The notes under the pieces: model-generated
Databases searched by the model: none
What the model was told of the DNA's origin: nothing
The model's input: the letters and a program-made list of their open reading frames with translations, nothing else
Position numbers and translations under genes: made by a program
Shown here: piece after piece, positions 23,501 to 34,836 of the stretch
Layout: every line of letters begins with the position of its first letter
How positions within the stretch are numbered: the first letter of the stretch is position 1
Source of the DNA: Reticulitermes speratus
Taxonomy: Eukaryota; Arthropoda; Insecta; Blattodea; Rhinotermitidae
Direction of reading: 5' to 3'
Assembly: GCA_021186555.1 (NCBI GenBank)
Contig: JAJKFL010000039.1
Coordinates: 23,574,733-23,638,732 of the forward strand
DNA length: 64,000 nt

Positions 23501-24792
23501 ATAAATATTACGTAAAGGAAAGAAACACACAGAGCAAAATTCCATTAATCCGCTGCTGCTATTATAAGGTATCAGATTCATGGTTATGAAAAGTAAGATG
23601 GTGGTCTTCTAGATTATAACAACACCCTGAAACTGCATATTGTCATACTCCATTAGGCCAAAGTGTACTGTAACATATCCTCATTTATACAATATGTATT
23701 TTAAATCAGCCAAGTTGTTTTAAGTCTACAAATGTGTCAATAACAAGTTTCATACCCAACCACTAACCAACACCAAGCCCCTGCCCAATGCTTATCACCA
23801 CCCCATGGATGCCTTCACCAGCCCTATCATCCATACCTATATAATGTGGTATATTATATCCTCCCATGCAGTCACTCTTCTTGGACAGCTTGACCCTCAA
23901 GATGAAGGAACTAGATTCTTTGAAAACCCTGACAACCATTTACCATTCAACACAGCATAATACCCCAGGACACCTGAATCTTCAAAAGTTTAATATTTTT
24001 AACGTCTAATCAAAATTACAAGGCTTTCAATGCAATGGGAATGGAATCCCTCCCATCTCAGAACTTAGTGTGACTGAAACTGATGTTGGTATAAAGGTCC
24101 AGGCCAAAATACTGCATTACTTTCTAGGCCCAAGGAACAAGCCCCTAAACATAAGTCATGTAGTGTACTCAACAAACGTTTTTCCGTACCTCCAACTTCT
24201 CAGTCCTCTTGGCTGCACCATGGGTGTTCACTTGAGATGAGTCAACTCCAAGAACTCTAAGCCCATGATGTAACGCTAGAATGGAACTCAGATATCCCTT
24301 ACCACCTCCAACATCAACCACATGAGAAGCATGAGATACATAAGCCAATGCAGCCACCACCTGGCTCATAACTTCAACTTCATGGATCTTTTTCTGAGTC
24401 ATAAACTGGTCTATGTGCACATTTTCTTGATACTCACAGCCCCATCCAGACATTTTCTTCTGCAGATCTGACAATGAAGTAACTATTCTTTGTGGTGAAG
24501 TCCCATGAATATACATATTCCTTGCATTGTCAAGAAAATTTACAAAGTTTGGAATACTTTCTGTAAGTTCTCCTTTTAGTTCAGCTACAGAAATCCCTTT
24601 TGCATGTTGTAAAAAGACAGTGTTAAAGACTTCCATTTTTACAGATGAAACTTCTCTTTTTATGGCATCAGGTATGTAAACTTCCCACATCCCACTTGTT
24701 ATGAAATTCACCAAGTGACAATTTGCAAGTGGTAACAATGGCTTTAGGTACTTGATAATTTCATCAAGTCTAGCAATGATCTCTGCCTGCAT
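17463..24792 (-). CDS. METTL25: Methyltransferase-like protein 25 (complete, five coding exons)
   Basis: METTL25 belongs to a small family of putative SAM-dependent methyltransferases; its substrate is not established to my knowledge. Coding exons are 24792-24190, 23474-22923, 22398-22240, 20006-19860 and 17567-17463. All junctions are phase 0, giving 521 residues against about 600 in human. The SAM motif is DVGGGKGYLSS at 160-170 with the acidic residue in GVDSS at 182-186. VNTHGAAKR is a METTL25-specific block. C-terminal family blocks are GLHTCGDLAP (293-302), GCCYH (320-324), GFPMS (350-354) and GRNARM. The end, LFDPVISPRCY, is typical. The similar METTL25B lacks the THGA block, so METTL25 fits better. 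The ATG is 28 nt after the LTO1 stop. Confidence 0.95.
17568..19859. other. METTL25 intron 4
   Basis: A 2.3-kb intron. It contains two pieces of a decayed type A SINE (19040-19320 and 19755-19830); otherwise A+T-rich sequence without recognisable coding content. Confidence 0.6.
19040..19320 (-). mobile_element. tRNA-derived SINE, type A (decayed)
   Basis: ggcatagctccatgcaacct and ttaccaccagcacccactac retain the order of the type A body in reverse. The tRNA head is nearly gone. A further type A head fragment lies at 19755-19830. Confidence 0.55.
19860..20006 (-). CDS. METTL25: METTL25 coding exon 4
   Basis: 147 nt; acceptor TTGTTGCAG, donor GTAAGT. It encodes VSTDEIESLYKNH and then APVIEAVILLDRLLYLHEQ, a block strongly conserved in the family. 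Confidence 0.94.
20409..20651. mobile_element. piggyBac-like MITE with TTAA ends
   Basis: TTAACCTTTCAAAG at the left and, in reverse, TTAACCTTTTAAAG at the right: TTAA target duplication plus a 10-bp inverted repeat with one mismatch. 235 bp between the TTAA sites, non-coding. Confidence 0.6.
21571..21715. repeat. Foldback repeat (MITE-like)
   Basis: Arms of about 54 bp at 21571-21625 and 21661-21715. tgaatggcgaaaaaaccaat pairs with attggtttactcgccattca, and ctagcaac with gttgctag. The loop is about 35 bp. No target duplication was identified. Confidence 0.7.
22240..22398 (-). CDS. METTL25: METTL25 coding exon 3
   Basis: 159 nt; acceptor after a T-run (TTTGATAG), donor GTAAGT. It encodes LSSEPLFCRALLQVLLLKKF and then a helical segment ending LRLNIE. 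Confidence 0.92.
22399..22922. other. METTL25 intron 2
   Basis: A 524-bp intron with a CA microsatellite at about 22777-22802. Nothing else seen. Confidence 0.7.
22923..23474 (-). CDS. METTL25: METTL25 coding exon 2
   Basis: 552 nt; acceptor GGTTTTTAG, donor GTAATT. It opens KRWSGLCQGAIILKQG, a weakly conserved linker rich in Ser and Gln, then the GLHTCGDLAP, GCCYHL, GFPMSQFL and GRNARMLAAHAMER blocks. Confidence 0.94.
23475..24189. other. METTL25 intron 1
   Basis: A 715-bp A+T-rich intron. Nothing recognised. Confidence 0.7.
24190..24792 (-). CDS. METTL25: METTL25 coding exon 1
   Basis: 603 nt from ATG (MQAEIIARLDEIIKYLKPLL) to ..RTEKLE with donor GTACGG. It holds the N-terminal helical region, FMTQKKIHEVEVMSQ and the SAM-binding motif. 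The start is the first ATG after the LTO1 stop, and no in-frame upstream ATG is available without entering LTO1. Confidence 0.95.
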
Positions 24793-24820
24793 TCTGCCTT
24801 CACAGTGGCACTACTGTTAT

Positions 24821-25288
24821 TCAAAATGAAAATCTGTTTAATTCTGGAAATGTACCATCTATTTTCAGTAACGCACAAGCTTTCTTGAACCTCGCTCTTA
24901 CACTGTCACAGGCAGCAATTATATCAACACCTTCCTCATTTGAAGTGGGGAACTGATTTATAAGATCTGAAACTTTCTGGAGGGCATTAATTACTTTACC
25001 TGGTATAGCATGTTTTCTCTTATCACTAACAACTAGCAATGTCTCAATAACACCTTTATAATACCCTATTTCTGCACCAATCTCAGCTCCTCGATGGTAA
25101 CCCAAGTGGAATCCATCCACTTCTCCTTCCAAAGATCCTTTTAGGAAACCTTCCTGGAACCCCTGTTTCATGAGACGCTCCTCACTCAGTGCTATAGAAT
25201 GAAATACATCGTTGATATCAGCAGTTTCATCATCAGCCTGCTTCTTGGTATGTTTAGCTTCCATATCAAATCTCCATTCATTTGACAT
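24821..25288 (-). CDS. LTO1: LTO1 (ORAOV1) homologue, ABCE1 maturation factor
   Basis: 155 residues, against 137 in human. LTO1 pairs with YAE1 as an adaptor that brings the cytosolic iron-sulfur targeting complex to ABCE1/Rli1, so it acts in the cytosol for ribosome biogenesis and recycling. The diagnostic feature is a run of exactly ten glycines spaced four apart (residues 43, 47, 51, 55, 59, 63, 67, 71, 75, 79), the deca-GX3 motif. The N-terminal DINDVFHSIALSEERL block also fits. The C-terminus ends F-S-F, resembling the terminal aromatic tripeptide recognised by the CIA targeting complex. A 3' splice site (TTGTTTACAG) lies 6 nt upstream of the ATG, so a non-coding leader exon must exist. 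The stop is 28 nt before METTL25. Confidence 0.95.
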   Translation of the reverse strand: MSNEWRFDMEAKHTKKQADDETADINDVFHSIALSEERLMKQGFQEGFLKGSLEGEVDGFHLGYHRGAEIGAEIGYYKGVIETLLVVSDKRKHAIPGKVINALQKVSDLINQFPTSNEEGVDIIAACDSVRARFKKACALLKIDGTFPELNRFSF

Positions 25289-27576
25289 TCATCACTGTAA
25301 ACAAAATGCAAACATTATCCCTTAAAAATTTTAATGTCAGAATTTGTACAAATTCCAATAATATGGTGAGTCTATAACTCAAAATTTAACTGTCCCTACA
25401 ACCTCCCTCTGATTAAAATATAATACTGCTTCTCATGTTTTAACATTACATGCAGTCAATTAAAGAACAAGGAATGATAAGTGGAACTCATAAAGCCTAC
25501 TTACTATTGCATGCATTTGTAGTACTATAGATCGAGTACTCTTACTATTATTTTATTTTGCTTTTGTAAAGATCTTACTATTGAAAACAGATTCTATGTT
25601 AAATTTGACAAATACAACCTCAAAAGTTTTGCACAGTTGTCATGCATGTAATTGTGAATTCACAAAAAACAGTTCATACCTAATGTGTTGATATGTTATG
25701 ATCTGTCTGTGTACTAAATTTCACATGCTTATCTCAACAAAAGTTGCACATTTTTCAAAGCTTAATTACTGTATATCATTTTAGGATCCTAAATTATGTA
25801 ATGCCTAGTGCTGCTTTCATAAGTGCATGTATCAACCATGCAATCAGTGTCTTACAGATTGTGGGCACTAGAAAAGTATGGCATTTAAGTAGTGTCTAAT
25901 GATAGAGCATTCATACTAAGGTTTGTAGAAATTTGTCAGCTGTTTCTCACGTTGTAAGGAGGGACACACAGATGCATGGTGACAAAATAAAGCTCCTTTC
26001 TTTCCTTACAAAACAGAAGTGGGCCAAAAACAAACTTTCTGAACAATGTGCATAAGTACAAAACTGGGATGTGATATAGAAAGATTGAGAACAAACAGGT
26101 TACCAAAGCAAGTTTTAAAACACGTGCTTCAATGATAAAGTTTATTAGGTGGCAAAGAAGGGGGGGGGGGGGGGGTGGTACAGGCAGGTGGAAGCACTAC
26201 TTATGGTGTCCCAGAACAGAGTTCTGAAGTCTTATCTTGAAAAAGAGCAAAGCCTTCCTACAATGTCACTTCTCTAAGCTCAATGAAGTATTAACATTGT
26301 AAGAATCACTTATATCTATACACATATGGTGAAGCTCTCTTGATAGGCCCACATCTTCACAACATTCCCAGATATGCTTCTCTTCTTTGTATGAATAACT
26401 GAGACCCACACTGTTAACCAATCACTGCCTTTTGCTTAAATTTAGACACACATTTATACTTGCCCCTAAATTTAGCAACATGGCAGATAACGTATGATAA
26501 ATTACAAGATAAATGCCATAGAGTATGTGCTATAAAGAATCAGAAACATGATCACTGTGTTAAAAAGTCATTTTACTTTGTCTTCATTACTTTCATTAGA
26601 ATACAGATCTAAGACTCTGCAACTGCAGGGCAGTTAATAAAACATTTGGTGCTGGTGAAAATGAAATCACAGATACTCAACCCTAGCAGTTTCAGTATTC
26701 TGTTATGCATGACCAACTCTACCTGCTAAAAGAACCCAAAGGTACAAGAATCAACTGCAGAGAGGAGATCCACATTTCCTTCCAAACCCAACCCCAAGAA
26801 AACTGTCTCATGCTTTTTTTTTTATCTTGGACATCCCGTTGTGTTGCATAAATTATAAATAATTACAATCCACTATCAACACAACCAGCATGTACACACC
26901 AGAAATAAAACAAACTCCAAAACAATAAGACCGAATATACATAGATGCTTCATGTCAACATACCAATGAATACATCCCACAAGCCATCATTCACTACACG
27001 AAATAAATGCCGCTACTTACAAAGACAACAAGCAACAATACTGACAATTTTTACATAAAAAATGCTTTAATGCTTGTTTCAAAAGTTTAAATTTTATAAA
27101 TTTACTCAAATGCATTGTGTAACAATAAGACTGAGATCTCAATCTGACCCTTAAATAATACTTGTGTCGATGGTGAAGAGTAACTATTTATAATGTTTCA
27201 TACTTGCTCAACATGTGAGACAGAACTGATGTCATAAACACAAGACATCACAGAACATGTGCTGTAAAACTGGACTATGGACAGACTTAGTATGTGGCAG
27301 GAACTGTTTTGTGCCATTAGAATGACTATTTTAATTAATTTTACAGTGTTTTAGTTAATATTACTTAGCTATTTTTGCAGCCAAATGTGGGCACGACTGT
27401 ATTTTAGCTCTACCAAAGTGTATCTAGTGTGCCGTAACGAAGTTCACGTACGCTGAGGGGAGTCGAGCATTGTGGCCGCACCACCATCTCCCTCCTTCAA
27501 CTAGGTGCGCTCATTTTAAACTTCCCTTTCCTATAGCAGCAGGCATTATATGATGAAACGAGAGAGACGTTCCAGA

Positions 27577-28060
27577 TACACTTCGGTTAGGGAGTAGGCT
27601 ATGTCTCTCTTGTCTATATGAAGTAACTGGCCACTGCACACAAACTTTGGTTAGGGTGTAGGGTATGTCTCTGTTTAGTATTTGAAGTACATGGCCACTC
27701 CACAGAAACTTAGGTTAGGGTATAGGCTATGTCTGTGTTTAGTATATAAAGTACATGGCCACTCCACACAAACTTTGGTTAGGGTGTAGGCTATCTCTCT
27801 CTTTAGTATATTAAGTACATGGCCACTAAACACAAACTTTGGTTAGGGTGTACGCTATGTCTCTCTTTTGTACATGAAGTAAACGGCCACTTCACACAAA
27901 CTTAGGTTAGGGTGTAGGCTACGTCTCTGTTTAGTATATTAAGTGCATGGCCACTCCAGACAAACTTAGGTTAGGGTCTAGGCTATGTCTCTGTTTAGTA
28001 TATTAAGTACATGGCTACTCGACACAATCTTTGGTTAGGGTGTAGGCTATGTCTCTGTTC
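27577..28060. repeat. 64-bp satellite containing GGTTAGGG, 7.5 copies
   Basis: Starts of ctt(t/a/c)ggttaggg fall at 27581, 27645, 27709, 27773, 27837, 27901, 27965 and 28029, exactly 64 bp apart. The unit continues gtaggctatgtctctgttta and gtacatggccactccacaca. It lies in the region where the LTO1/METTL25 promoter is expected. Confidence 0.95.
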
Positions 28061-29558
28061 TTTATACTACAACCACAAGACAAACATGTACTATCTTTCG
28101 GAATACATGTTCGCATCTTTTTGCCGCACACGTGCCATTGACCCCTTCACAATGTTTCTTCACGTCATCTTACATGTGGACTCACAGATTATCTAGTGGA
28201 CTGGTCGCTCCAGCCTGCGCACGCATCACCGCACTCTCCCCCCCCCCCCCGGGCAAACACCAGAATAACGTTGCTCCTCCTCTTCACATCGTCCCTACCA
28301 CACACAGTCTTCGAGACGCGCTGAGCCTTCCTTCATACTGAAAATTTTCCCCCTTTGGTAGATGTAAAATACAGTAGAGCCTAAATGTGATGCTGGAAAC
28401 AAAACCGTAAACTGTGCTTTCACTAAAACTACAAATTGACACGTACTTTTCTTACTTAACATGTATTCATGACATGAAATGCACAAATTTAAGGTTCAAG
28501 ATTTAAAAAAAGAATAGTAACTGCATTTTAAAGACACTAGTGATTAAAAGAATTAAAGTAAATTAAAATAGCCTTGCAAAATCTGTAGACCAGTTTATAA
28601 ATGGTATCTGATGTTCTAACGACGGTATTATACTTACGTTGTCATTTTCATTCAAATACACTGCCTTGGGTAAACAAACGCTCGTCTTTCGACGAGTTAG
28701 TAAATGCTATTTGATGTGTAGAACATTAATCACTCACACTCCTTATTAGTGCCAAGTTCAAACTTGTGTGGAGGAAATATATTCTGTATGGACTTACCAT
28801 AACATTCTACATTGATATTTCTCTATTATTCCATAAAAAGAACATCGTCTAACCTAACCTCACGTACAACACCTGATGGTCGGTAAATAGCATGGATTAC
28901 CTACCACAGGTAGGCACAGTCAGGCACATCTGTGACGCGATGTGCGCATTCCATGCACAGTGTTTGGTGTCACTGCATTACCCACCATGGATCCGCAAAG
29001 TAGTCCTAGTTTATACAGCAGTAAACAAACAACCGTCTGCTTAAATAGTTGCCGCAATCACATGACTACGCCACAGTTGTCAGTTGTGCAGACTACTAAT
29101 TATGTTGCAGTTCAAGGTCAAGTGGCGCTTACGAAATTTAATGCTTAGTAATAACACGTATGAAATTTTACTAGTATTTAATTTTGCTAGAATTTAGACA
29201 AAAAATCCGGTTTAGTGTGAAACTTCCGAGCCCCCCTGACAACCCCTTCCTAGAGTCTACCGGTTTGGTCACTTGGCGTGACATTATACAACCCGCAGAT
29301 TAATACCGTTGACTGGAAATCCCGTGAAATGTAAAACTACTCAGTGATATGCGGCACCTTCCTGCGTTACTGACACCGGCATGGCTCACTGGCTTTGAGT
29401 AAACATGCTTCTGGTGGTAAGGTGTGGAACTATGTAGCATGATATCGGCAACAAAGCCTCATGCTTTGCGATGCCCACACTCCCCTCCACTCCGTTCATA
29501 AAGGCACTAAAAAAATAGCGAAATGATTACAAACCTGCTAAATACACTCATCAGGAAA

Positions 29559-29624
29559 TATTATTTTACATTATATTTTCTCCGACATATTTCTCATCAC
29601 ATCAAGATATAATGTAAAATAATA
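29559..29624. repeat. Perfect 17-bp inverted repeat
   Basis: tattattttacattata (29559-29575) and its exact complement (29608-29624) surround a 32-bp spacer. Probably a small MITE remnant. Confidence 0.6.
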
Positions 29625-29757
29625 AGGTATTTTATTGCCTAATACTTGTGTATTGAGTTGTTTTGTAATAGTGATACAATGCACGGAAAATACACAATAT
29701 TAAGATTCAAAATTATAGTCTTCCGAGTTATGGGACTGTGTAGTCTGGGTGATGGGT

Positions 29758-29800
29758 ACCGGGGTTTCGGTCAGGACATACTGCCTCCATCTTCTGACTG
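29758..29800 (-). ncRNA. Decayed hammerhead-like motif
   Basis: On the minus strand CAGAAGA (one change from CTGAAGA), a G-rich arm, then GACCGAAACC and GGTACC. Same word order as 61619-61662 but with a broken core. Confidence 0.3.
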
Positions 29801-30171
29801 CCTGTGAAAACAGACCCAGAATGCTCCTCCAAAACATTCATAACTATGTACCACACTACACGGTATCTAACCTGGACCACATTATAAATCCTCACCAATG
29901 TGAGCACCTCAAATCCTGTACCAAAGAATATAAAGAACAAGTGAAGCGTGGATGGAAATGTCACGTTGGGAAAACTGAATTACAGGAAGTGCAGTATGTT
30001 TTTTAAAGAAGTGGTATTTAATACAATATCTTTTTTTCAACCAACTGCATACACATTTCTCATATTTTGCCTCTCGAACAAACTGAGGAAATGTGATCTC
30101 TAACACTTGTTGGTTACAGACATTATCACTATAAATACACATTTAGGGTCAGGAAAACACTGTGCACAGGC

Positions 30172-30425
30172 AATGACCACATGGTCATTCTTCATCACTT
30201 GCAATGTCACATACAACTCCACACATTCTTAACACTGGCACTAGACAAAGATAAGTGATTTGCTTCCTGGCCCAGCCACTTTACCCTGAGTATGGACTGA
30301 ACAGGAGGCTGGGCTGGCCTCAGAGGTTGTCTGGATCCTACGAAGATGAGAGAAAACATTCCCCTGCCTGAAATTGATGGATGATTCCTTGGTCATCAAG
30401 TCCACAGCATTGCCTTCTTGTAAAG
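30172..30425 (-). mobile_element. tRNA-derived SINE, type A (decayed)
   Basis: cactagacaaagataagtga, gccactttaccctgagtatg and gaggttgtctggatcctacg match the reversed type A body; the head is eroded. Confidence 0.6.
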
Positions 30426-31365
30426 CAACAGTTGCCTAACAAGTACAGAAGCTTCCCACATTCAAAGAGCATAGACATTCATTCTGGGTTTACAAGCACC
30501 CACAGCCAGATCAATAGCATCAGGAACATCACACCTTATGTAAGATGATACCAATATTTTCCATCTATGTCTAGGCCATCTAACTAACCTCTTCCATTGA
30601 GTTGTGAACAATGGTCAGTGAACTGTTTTCTCTTCCATTTAGTTTCTCTGACCTACAAAGCATATAATTTTTTAAACCTCCCATGCATGCTACATGCCCT
30701 GCCAACTCCTCCCTCCTTAACTTTGTAACCTTCACATTATTAGGTAAATGCTACATTTTATTACGCATTGTAGTGCATTATCAATCATAATAACACAATG
30801 CACATACTTCACACAATGTCTATTATTCTAAATTATAGAAACTATACTTGCAGACTAACTTGTTCCAGGACAGTGCTGATGGAAGTATCCTTTAGTTCCT
30901 GTGGTAACATGTTCACCACGGCAGCAGAGAGTTCCTTCTCTTTCTTATGCCAGTGTTCCCTCCTTCTCCTCTGGTGCCTTTCCCACAAAAAAAAAATAAT
31001 ATACAGCACAATATAATACACTTAAAAAGACATACAGACTGGAATACTGCCATGCATGTCCAACACCAAGTACAAGAAAGACAATCACTAGAACAGTGGT
31101 TTTCAACCTTTTTACGAATCGCCCATTTCGGTCTTTAAGTTAAGGTTAAGTTTAAGGTTTTGGTTAAGGTTTGGTTAGGTTATTTGTTTGTTTATTTATT
31201 TATTCACATATTTACTTACTCATTTATTTATTTATTGGCAGAATGTAATGTTCTCGAACTAAACAATACATCCAAAATGTCCTAATTCACAACTGTAATT
31301 GAAAAAAAGTGGATCTGTTGTTGGTAGAAAAGCCATGGGTTGATTTTGACCCCTCACCTTCATCA

Positions 31366-31635
31366 AGGTAGCGTAGTCGTAGTCGGTATAACGACTCGCT
31401 ATGAGCTGGACGGTCCGGGGATCGAATCCCGGTGGGGGCGAGATTTTCAGCACCCGTCCAGACCGGCCCTGGGGCCTACCCAGCCTCCTGTATAATGGAT
31501 ACCGAGTCATTCCCGGGGTAAAGCAGCCGAGGCGTGGAGATGACCACCCACCCCCATCTAGCGCCGAGGTTAAGGAAAGAGTAGAGCTATACCTCTACTC
31601 CCCCTCTGGGCCTTCATGGCCAATTCTAGGAATTC
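31366..31635 (+). mobile_element. tRNA-derived SINE, type A
   Basis: The head gtcggtataacgactcgcta and B-box region ggggatcgaatcccggtggg are almost identical to 62291-62579, followed by the same body up to ctgggccttcatggcc. The TTTACC tail is missing and no target duplication was found. Confidence 0.9.
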
Positions 31636-31699
31636 AGCGGTCACTTGAATCTTCACCGGGTGACTTGGCGTGCCGTAATCCAACCTACCTGCTGTCCGG

Positions 31700-31870
31700 G
31701 TACATTTTGAGATCTGCAATTGTTTCCCACACGACGCCGTGTAATATCCCAGAAGAGTGCAGATCTCATCAACATTGCGGTCAAAGCCTAAAATCAATGC
31801 GGGTACATTTTGTTCGGAAGATGCCGGAAGAAGTATCGCTGCAGTACAATAGGAATGCTGTAATCTGTGG
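31700..31870. repeat. Dispersed foldback-family fragment
   Basis: cagatctcatcaacattgcg and aaagcctaaaatc correspond to the flank of the foldback at 12620-12840. Gains interest only as a second copy. Confidence 0.45.
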
Positions 31871-32610
31871 TTGTGATTGAACGCGGGATAGTGAAATGGA
31901 GTCGGCAAAACGGTTCGTAATTGAAATCCGGTTCATTCATTGGGGGTTTCCTTTGTGATGTAACCCATTCACTTTATCACACCAGTGTATAATCCCATGC
32001 TATGTCCAGATTTATAGGTCACATCATTTCACATAATAATAAAATTGATATATTGCTGTGAAGTCTCAGAGGTAATGGAACTGCAAAATCTGCTTTTTTT
32101 TTTAGTTTTGGTTGGCAGTATTTCACCGTATTCACTATGGTTTTAGTTTTTGTTACAAAAGTGGCATTCCATCCTACCACATTATTATTTTGAATAGATA
32201 AATAATACTGGTCCCTGTATTCAGAAGAAAACAGTACAATGTTTGCTTGATCTCTTTGTATCTTAGCAGTAAACCTTGTGGCAACACTACAATGGTAAAG
32301 AGAACAGGCTAAGAAAGAGGGATTAACTGGATAAAACAATTTAATAATAATGAATTATACAAGCCGGTAACCAAACCGACTATATTCCTTCTGCTTCATA
32401 ACAGCATTTTACATTTAGTAAAGTTTCAGAGCTACGAAATTCCTATTTTTTATGTCTGAATTGAATTGTACTCATACAAAGGAAAACTTTTAAGAAAATC
32501 TTGGTATATAATACAGGTATCTACTTGGCACTTTAAATGGTCAGTCTCATTTTAGATATATTCTACTGGATGATGGTTTCATTTAACAATTCTATACTAC
32601 TGTTGGCCTT

Positions 32611-32795
32611 GTTTATAGATAATGGCACCATGTAGAAGTGGGCTGTGTTGCCAGAATTTTGAAAATCCTTAATGTCTGCATCTCAAAGGTAAAATGACAA
32701 CTCTATGGCCTTTTTCTTGAACACTGAGACCATAAGGATCTCTGAAATTCTGGCAATACAGTCCACTTCTACATGGTCCTATTACCCAAAACAGG
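32611..32795. mobile_element. Foldback MITE
   Basis: accatgtagaagtgggctgt.. at 32628 is mirrored by ..ccacttctacatggtcc ending about 32778. Inner arms ccagaatttt / aaattctgg extend the pairing to about 33 bp, and the outer parts pair weakly to 32611 and 32795. Non-coding. Confidence 0.7.
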
Positions 32796-34836
32796 ATCAA
32801 TGTTAGCATCATATTGTGAAAACTTGAAATCATCTATATTTATAACAATAGCCCTGTTTCACATTACTTGCTTCATAATCTCACATTAATGTTATTCCTG
32901 TACTGTCTGAAGATAATGCTGCTTTTTCAGTTATATTATTTTACAAACCACTGGGCAATATATACAAATTGCATATATACTGGAGAATACAGCAGACCTT
33001 CCTCATTTGCAGGTTTATGCATCATGGTTTCACTTCCAGAAATATTACTGTGGTAACCTTCATGCATTATGGTGTAGGTCCCTTGCTCATTAGCAGTCAT
33101 GTTTATGTTCAGTATATGGAGCAATATGCAACACGCTGTGTCTGCCTGCCTGTCTCACTTAGTAGCTATGTGGCTATCATTCAATATGGAATGTACTTCA
33201 ACTGTACTTTTCACAATTTTTAGAACTAATTGTTACTCTCATGTTTTAATTATATCTGGAAAGTGTGATTTATTTACTGATGGATAGGGTAATGAGGATT
33301 ACTGTAGTTGGACACCACTGTTCTGCAAACCAGTCATTTGTTTCATCCAGAAAAATGAAGATGAGCAGAAACATTAAAGCCAGTGCACATATTTCATGTG
33401 TAAAAATGCTGTTGTGATCCCTTCCTTGAAAAGATGGAAAGGCCTCATGCATATGGCTGAAAGATGGAAACTTTCAGCAAGGAACATCAACAATTCCAAT
33501 AAGCAACACAAATATTTTTGTATTTATTAATCATAAATTTACACATTATCACTTCTGTGTGTCTTTGGTTCTTCTAACCTCATTTTCCCATAAGGTCTTA
33601 ACTTTGCACATTGTTTCACAATTCACAGGATTTTTCAAGAATGTAACCCCTGCAAATGGTAAGGGTTTGCTGTAATATGTATTTTTATTTAAAGACAAGT
33701 GTTGTACTGTTATAAGTGTGGATAAAATCCACTTTATGTACAAAAGTCTGTTTTCACTTATATCTATTATAAAATATATACTATTTACTTGGCAAACATT
33801 GACATTATACAGTATATAGAGTACCTGAAAAAATAAAACAGGTACAAAACTAATAATCATGCTAATCAGTGTTCCATGTACTTTCTTTTAATATCATTCC
33901 TCCTATTGCACTTGATACCATTTTGCTACATGTGCAAATGCATATGTGATACAGTAACTAAAGGCGTATATATGAAACATTTCCTGATAGTCGTATGTAA
34001 TATAAATGGACTATATCTATCAATAAGCTCCACCAGCTGGTGCAATTGCATTACTGTATTTCTACACTACCTTACACATCTCAAAGTAATACTGACAAAT
34101 CTATTTGTCCTTGATTCTGAAATTAGTACAGCATGAATTCCAAGAACAAAATAATTTCAATTTGCTAATTATTTCACAGATATGTATATACATTTTCCAC
34201 CTTTGGTATCCCACTGCAGGTCTTTACTCCCTCTTTATTGTGGGTACTTCAATAATATGTCACAAGACTGTGGTATCTACTCATGTGTTTACAGCCTGCT
34301 AACTGTTGAGATGGCTACTTCAGGTTAGTACAAATTAATAAAAATGACAAGTGTAACTGGCTTACATTAAGCAGGTATTAAGTTTTATTGTGGAATACTA
34401 AGGTTTGTGGAAAGACAGTTTGCAGTATTTTCTGTATAATGTATGCATATTCTGATCCTTAATACAGACTTTTTCAAAAGGTCATTTAAAGTTAGTAATT
34501 AACTGCTTATGATCTTTGGTTTGTTTTTTGAACTCTCATCACAGTATGTACTGTGCATTTGGTATAGGTGATTACTGGATACTATGTCAAATTCTCTGCA
34601 CAAAGAAACATATCTATGTTATCCTGGCATAACAAGAAAATTTACATACAAAAGCTTTCTGTCCACTCTTAGTGCTGTTTCAGTTTTTCTGTTTGGCACG
34701 TATTTGTGTAAACTGAATTGAATTTAACAGTACTAGCAATATAGTCAGGAACAAGTTATTTTTCTGAACTCTTTCCCAGGCACTGGCCCATTGTAACATA
34801 GAGGCAAATCCACCTCTTGCCTGGCAGTGGCGTGTT

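Noticed and set aside
31136-31190. GGTTAAGGTT words as an interstitial telomere array
   Set aside because: Irregular and short; simple-sequence drift explains it.
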